Positions 60,603 to 64,000 of a stretch of 64,000 bases of DNA are shown one piece after another; within the stretch, counting starts at the first letter, position 1; every line of letters begins with the position of its first letter. The DNA is from JACDAN01 sp963847235 (GTDB lineage Bacteria; Actinomycetota; Thermoleophilia; Gaiellales; Gaiellaceae). The stretch covers positions 97,473 through 161,472 of the forward strand of contig CAWJYU010000017.1 in assembly GCA_963847235.1 (NCBI GenBank). Direction: 5' to 3'. Position numbers and translations under genes: made by a program. The notes beneath the pieces are model-generated. The model saw nothing but the letters and a program-made list of their open reading frames with translations. It had not been told where the DNA came from and did no database searches.

Positions 60603-61710
60603 AGGCGTTCTCTCCTGTCAGTTGGCGACCGATGATCAGTTTCTGGATCTGGCTCGTTCCCTCGTAGAGCGTCGTGACGCGAGCATCCCGGAGGTACTTC
60701 CCGACCGGGAACTCGTCAACGTAGCCGTAGCCGCCGTGCACCTGAACAGCAGCGTTCGCGGACCGGACCGCTGCCTCGCTCGCGTAGTACTTGGCGATCG
60801 ACGACTCGAGCGTGTGCCTGGTCCCGGCGTCGGCGGCCAAAGCGGCCTTCCAGGTGAGCAGTCGCGCGGCCTCAGTCTCGACCGCGATCTCCGCGAGCAG
60901 CTCCTGCACGAGCTGGAACGACGCGATCGGACGTCCGAACTGGTGGCGCTCCGAGGTGTAGGAGAGACAGGCCTCCAGGCAGCCCTGGCCGATGCCGACG
61001 CAGCCTGCCGCGAGTGAGATCCGGCCGTTGTCCAGCGCCGAGAGCGCCACTTTCATGCCGGCTCCCTCCTCTCCGAGCACGTTCTCGGCGGGGACACGCA
61101 CGCCGTCGAGCGTCAGCTCTCCGGTGTCCTGCGCGCGGAGGCCGAGCTTGCCCTTGATCTGGTGCGCCGAGAAGCCGGGCGTGTCTGTCGGGACGAGGAA
61201 GCACGTGATCTTCTCGCCTGTGCGCGCGAAGACGAGCGCCAGCCCGGCCCAGGTGCCGAGCGTGATGAAGATCTTCGAGCCGGTGATCACCCACGAGTCG
61301 CCGTCGCGTTCCGCAGTCGTCGCGAGCCCGCCGGGGTCGGACCCCGCTCCCGGCTCGGTCAGGGCGTAGCAGCCGAGCACATCGCCCGTGCCGAGGCGCG
61401 GGACCCACTCCGCCTTCTGCGCCTCGGTACCCCACTGGAGGATCGTCTTGCCGACGAGCCCCACGTTGACGGAGACGATTCCGCGCACGGAGGAGTCGAC
61501 CCGGCCGAGCTCCTCCATCACGAGGCAGTACGAGACCGTGTCGAGCTCCCAGCCGGCGAGGAAACCGACCTCGGCCAGCTTCGCGACGATCCCCCGGTCC
61601 ATCGTCTCGTCCCGGTCCCAGTCGCGCACGTGCGGCGCGAGCTCGCGGTCGACGAACTCACGCGCCGAGCTGCGGATCAGCTCCTGCTCGGGAGTGAGCG
61701 TCAGATCCAC
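60595..61710 (-). CDS. Acyl-CoA dehydrogenase
   Basis: A 371-residue ACAD. The FAD loop CYALTEPGAGSDPGGLATTA, ITGSKIFITLGTWAGLAL, GELTLDGVRVPAENVLGEEG, SYTSERHQFGRPIASFQLVQ and the end VHGGYGYVDEFPVGKYLRDA, TLYEGTSQIQKLIIGRQL are typical of butyryl/isobutyryl-type enzymes, with the base Glu in YEGTSQ. ATG at 61710. Overlaps the thiolase start by eight bases. Confidence 0.9.
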   Translation of the reverse strand: MDLTLTPEQELIRSSAREFVDRELAPHVRDWDRDETMDRGIVAKLAEVGFLAGWELDTVSYCLVMEELGRVDSSVRGIVSVNVGLVGKTILQWGTEAQKAEWVPRLGTGDVLGCYALTEPGAGSDPGGLATTAERDGDSWVITGSKIFITLGTWAGLALVFARTGEKITCFLVPTDTPGFSAHQIKGKLGLRAQDTGELTLDGVRVPAENVLGEEGAGMKVALSALDNGRISLAAGCVGIGQGCLEACLSYTSERHQFGRPIASFQLVQELLAEIAVETEAARLLTWKAALAADAGTRHTLESSIAKYYASEAAVRSANAAVQVHGGYGYVDEFPVGKYLRDARVTTLYEGTSQIQKLIIGRQLTGENAFV

Positions 61711-61730
61711 GTACCGGGTCTTCTACGTAC

Positions 61731-61756
61731 GACGGGGCCGCACGTGCGGCCCCGTC
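61731..61756 (-). terminator. 26-bp perfect palindrome, probable terminator
   Basis: Arms GACGGGGCCGCAC and GTGCGGCCCCGTC meet without a spacer, 22 bp past the solute-binding protein stop on the minus strand. No T-run follows. It probably ends the ABC transporter transcript before the ACAD operon. Confidence 0.55.
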
Positions 61757-61777
61757 GACGTTCCTCGGTTCGAGCGG

Positions 61778-63040
61778 TCAGCGGCCCTGGTAGAGGGCGC
61801 TGATCTCCGACCACGTGCCGTTGTTGTAACGAACGACCTTCCCCTGCGAGATCGGGAAACGGTCGGTCTTCGTGGTCTTGACCTTGACCCCGGGCAGAGC
61901 GTAGGGGTTGACCCAGTTCATGTTGGCGGTCGCCGCCATCAGCGACGCGCGGGTCGGGTTCTTCCCAGCCCGGTACATCAGCTTCACGAAGTCGTGCCCC
62001 TTCGCGATGCCGTAGTAGTAGAAGCTGTTCCGGATGTCGATGTTCTCCGGCCCGTACTTGGACATGATGTTGCGGTAGGCCTTGACGGCCGCGTCCCGAC
62101 GGTACTTGGGGTTCGTGTTGTTCTTCAGATACCCCGTGCTGATCGTTCCGTTGAGGAACTCCTGACCAACGGTCCGAGCGGCCGCGGCCATGACGCCATC
62201 GGTCGCGGCGACCGAGTTGAGCACGATCTGGTCGGGCTTCCAGGCAAGCTGTCGGGCCGTCCCGAGCGCGCGGACGGTCGGGGTTCCCGCGGTCGTGAAC
62301 AGGATCCACGTCGTCGCACTCGTCGCCTTCTGGCGGGCGATCTGCGACGCGTAGCTCGTGTCCGTGACCTCGTACCCGAGCTCGGAGACGATCAAGTTCG
62401 ACCTTGACCCGAGCCCCTGCTTCAGACCCCGCAGGTAGTCCTTCCCGTAGTCGTCGTTCTGGTACAGGATCGCGATCCGGCCGTTCGGCCGGTTAGCCCG
62501 GAGCCAGCGGGCATAGATGCGGCCCTCGGCGACGTAGTCGGTCTGCCACCCCGAAGTCCAGGGCCATGACTTGTACTGCGTGCCCCAATAGCTTGCCCCC
62601 GTCGAGACGAGGATCTGCGGGACCTTCCTCTGGTTGAGCATCGGCCGGATCGCAATGTTGTTCTCCGTGCCGAGAGTTCCGACAACTGCGAAGACCTTGT
62701 CCTGGAGCACCAGCTTGTTGTGCAGCTGGACGGCCTGCGCCGGGTTGTACCCGTCGTCGTACGTCTTGAAGATGATTCCGCGGCCGTAGATGCCGCGCTT
62801 TCCGTCCGGACCCCTCCGGGCGTTGACGTACTTGAAGTACGTCTGCAACCCGGCTTCGATCGGGGCATACGACGACACAGGCCCGCTGAACGGGAACGTC
62901 CCGCCGATCGTGATCGCTCGGCTCGTGATTCCCGGAACTGCCTGTGTCGTGGTCCCAGCGTGCGGTCGCGCAAGCGCTCCCGGCAGACCCAGACTCAACC
63001 CCGCGCCGAGCGCAACGACCGTCACCAGCACCTTCTTCAT
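61778..63040 (-). CDS. Branched-chain amino acid-type ABC transporter substrate-binding protein
   Basis: An exported solute receptor of 420 residues (periplasmic-binding-protein fold I, Peripla_BP_6). A signal peptide (MKKVLVTVVALGAGLSLG, cleavage probably near GALARPHA) has no lipobox Cys. Typical parts are ITIGGTFPFSGPVSSYAPIE, DDGYNPAQAVQLHNKLV, VGTLGTENNIAIRPMLN, IAILYQNDDYGKDYLRGLK. Homologues bind amino acids, urea or aromatic acids; the catabolic setting suggests an acid. ATG at 63040, with GGGAGGAG upstream. Its permease lies 740 bp upstream in the same operon, a TetR gene between. Confidence 0.85.
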   Translation of the reverse strand: MKKVLVTVVALGAGLSLGLPGALARPHAGTTTQAVPGITSRAITIGGTFPFSGPVSSYAPIEAGLQTYFKYVNARRGPDGKRGIYGRGIIFKTYDDGYNPAQAVQLHNKLVLQDKVFAVVGTLGTENNIAIRPMLNQRKVPQILVSTGASYWGTQYKSWPWTSGWQTDYVAEGRIYARWLRANRPNGRIAILYQNDDYGKDYLRGLKQGLGSRSNLIVSELGYEVTDTSYASQIARQKATSATTWILFTTAGTPTVRALGTARQLAWKPDQIVLNSVAATDGVMAAAARTVGQEFLNGTISTGYLKNNTNPKYRRDAAVKAYRNIMSKYGPENIDIRNSFYYYGIAKGHDFVKLMYRAGKNPTRASLMAATANMNWVNPYALPGVKVKTTKTDRFPISQGKVVRYNNGTWSEISALYQGR

Positions 63041-63094
63041 GCGATTCTCCTCCCTAACGCCGCCACAGTTTGATTGGGAAGCCTAGTACATAGG

Positions 63095-63109
63095 GTTACT
63101 CAGGGTAAC
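63095..63109. promoter_or_regulatory. Inverted repeat upstream of the solute-binding gene
   Basis: GTTAC (63095-63099) and GTAAC (63105-63109) around TCAGG, 55 bp before the start of the solute-binding protein and 12 bp after the TetR stop. It could be the operator by which the TetR protein controls an internal promoter. The match is short. Confidence 0.35.
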
Positions 63110-63120
63110 GCCAAGCTGGA

Positions 63121-63754
63121 TTACTTTTCGGCGGCTGCCTGGCGGAGAGCGGAGAAGCCGTCCCAGAGAATCGTCGTCAGGTACTCGACGAGCTGGGCTC
63201 GTGGCATCGACCGGCTCTCCAGCCACGACGTTCCTGCGGCACGGACCATCCCGATCACGCACTCGGCCCATGGCTTGGCGAACCCCGGATCCAGACCGGC
63301 GCGCTGGATGTTCTCGACGGCGGCGAACGCGCAGTTGGCGACGTGTCGATGGCGGAACTCCGTCATCAGCGGAGCGGTCCGTGGCTGCTCACTCGCGTGG
63401 AGCAGGAACCGATAGCGCTCGGGCTCCCGCTCGACGTACGAGAGGTACGCATCGATCGTCGCGGCGAGGCGGCTGCGCGGATCGGGCGCATCGACAGCCG
63501 ACCGGAGGGCGACCACGAGCTCGGCGATGTATCGCTCCGTGAGCGCGGTGTAGAGGCCGTCCTTGTCGCCGAAGTGTCGATAGAGCACGGGCTTCGTGAT
63601 CCCCGCCTCGGAGGCGATCTCGTCCATCGACACCTGAGGTCCAGTCGCGCTGGATGACCTCGTCCGCGACGTCGAGGAGCTCCCCGCGGCGCCGCTCCCG
63701 CAGGCGCGCCCGTTCCGAATCTCGTCGCCTCGTCGCCGGTGTCCGGGTTGCCAT
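63121..63754 (-). CDS. TetR family regulator within the ABC transporter operon (frame-shifted)
   Basis: A repressor of about 210 residues. The basic N-terminus (TRTPATRRRDSERARLRERR) runs to VADEVIQRD; one extra base near 63642 (CGCGACTGGACC) then shifts the frame, after which MDEIASEAGITKPVLYRHFG gives the helix-turn-helix. The C-terminal domain (YLSYVEREPERYRFLLHASE) is like KstR2/FadR-type acyl-CoA sensors, so an acyl-CoA ligand is possible. ATG at 63754 lies beside the ACGTTAACGT palindrome. It stands between permease and solute-binding genes. Confidence 0.8.
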
Positions 63755-63762
63755 GGTCACCG

Positions 63763-63772
63763 ACGTTAACGT
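63763..63772. promoter_or_regulatory. ACGTTAACGT palindrome before the TetR gene
   Basis: A perfect 10-bp palindrome eight bases upstream of the TetR start and just after the permease stop. It is the natural place for an autoregulatory operator, and its GTTAAC core is similar to the GTTAC..GTAAC arms at 63095-63109. Confidence 0.4.
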
Positions 63773-63775
63773 TTT

Positions 63776-64000
63776 TCAGGCGCCCGGAGGCGCGGCGCGG
63801 CGCAATCTTCCGCCGCGCACGACGTTGGCCAGCGCGCGGAAAAGGCCGGCGACGCCGCCCGGAAGCAGCAGCATGATCACGATCAGGAACACCCCGAAGA
63901 CGACCGCCGGAGCCTGGTCGGCGAGGCTGAGATCGAAGGCCGGCGGCTCCTGCGCGTAGATCGGGAGAAACTCGAAGAGGAGCGCCCCGAAGACGACCCC
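63776..64000 (-). CDS. Branched-chain-type ABC transporter permease (LivM-like), C-terminal part
   Basis: The last 75 codons of a membrane permease; the gene continues past the right edge. It reads FGALLFEFLPIYAQEPPA, APAVVFGVFLIVIMLLLPGG and VAGLFRALANVVRGGR before TGA at 63776. The FLPIYAQ and MLLLPGGVAGL pattern is the C-terminus of LivM-type permeases. It is the upstream gene of the operon with TetR and the solute-binding protein. Confidence 0.75.
   Translation of the reverse strand, partial: GVVFGALLFEFLPIYAQEPPAFDLSLADQAPAVVFGVFLIVIMLLLPGGVAGLFRALANVVRGGRLRRAAPPGA

Noticed and set aside
1..64000. CRISPR arrays, rRNA genes, insertion sequences with transposase
   Set aside because: No regularly spaced direct repeats, no rRNA motifs and no transposase motif were seen; the palindromes are single or paired only.

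Overview
The window is GC-rich (about two thirds G+C), uses many GTG and TTG starts, packs genes into operons with 1-8 nt stop/start overlaps (ATGA, GTGA, TTGA), and carries actinobacterial gene types: an F420-type LLM oxidoreductase, many acyl-CoA dehydrogenases, a phosphotransferase/DUF6285 pair, an archaeal-type phosphoglycerate mutase and korAB. This suggests a soil or freshwater Actinobacteriota of the Thermoleophilia/Gaiellales kind. That placement is inference; no rRNA or tRNA gene is present to confirm it.

Layout. 1-9.3 kb: NAD synthetase, a hotdog protein, an SDR, a frame-shifted cation/proton antiporter with its KhtT-like subunit, an acyl-CoA synthetase and an MMPL exporter. 9.3-11.9 kb: MFS exporter, TetR and a small methyltransferase. 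11.9-14.2 kb: the most unusual part. It holds a probable minus-strand small RNA with near-consensus promoter and terminator, a divergent XRE-TPR regulator, and directly behind it a 35-codon peptide gene; three TACTTGAC repeats and an inverted pair of hairpin repeats surround them. 14.2-19.7 kb: selD, an NMN adenylyltransferase-like gene, phosphoglycerate mutase, a proline-iminopeptidase-type hydrolase, heme A synthase and a PAC2 protein. 19.7-29.9 kb: helicase, beta-oxidation pair, ArsR, 6-phosphogluconolactonase, proC, AlkA-like glycosylase and a VOC protein. 29.9-35.3 kb: MarR with two tandem cupin-TPR genes, then korA, a lipoprotein gene and korB. 35.4-61.7 kb: a long catabolic region of acyl-CoA ligases, acyl-CoA dehydrogenases, SDRs, MaoC, thioesterases, thiolase, MDR reductases and an LLM enzyme. 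61.7-64 kb: a branched-chain-type ABC transporter with a TetR gene inside the operon.

Together the right half looks like a machine for importing and beta-oxidising fatty, branched or aromatic acyl compounds, controlled locally by MarR and TetR repressors at visible palindromic operators. Reduced ferredoxin (KorAB) and F420 chemistry may connect to it.

Two warnings. At least 17 conserved genes are interrupted by about 18 single-base frameshifts, mostly one extra base; I treat these as probable assembly errors and give the full reconstructed spans. Several strong palindromes (GTAACA-N3-TGTTAC and ATGAACCGG...CCGGTTCAT) recur at gene ends and may be lineage-specific repeats.
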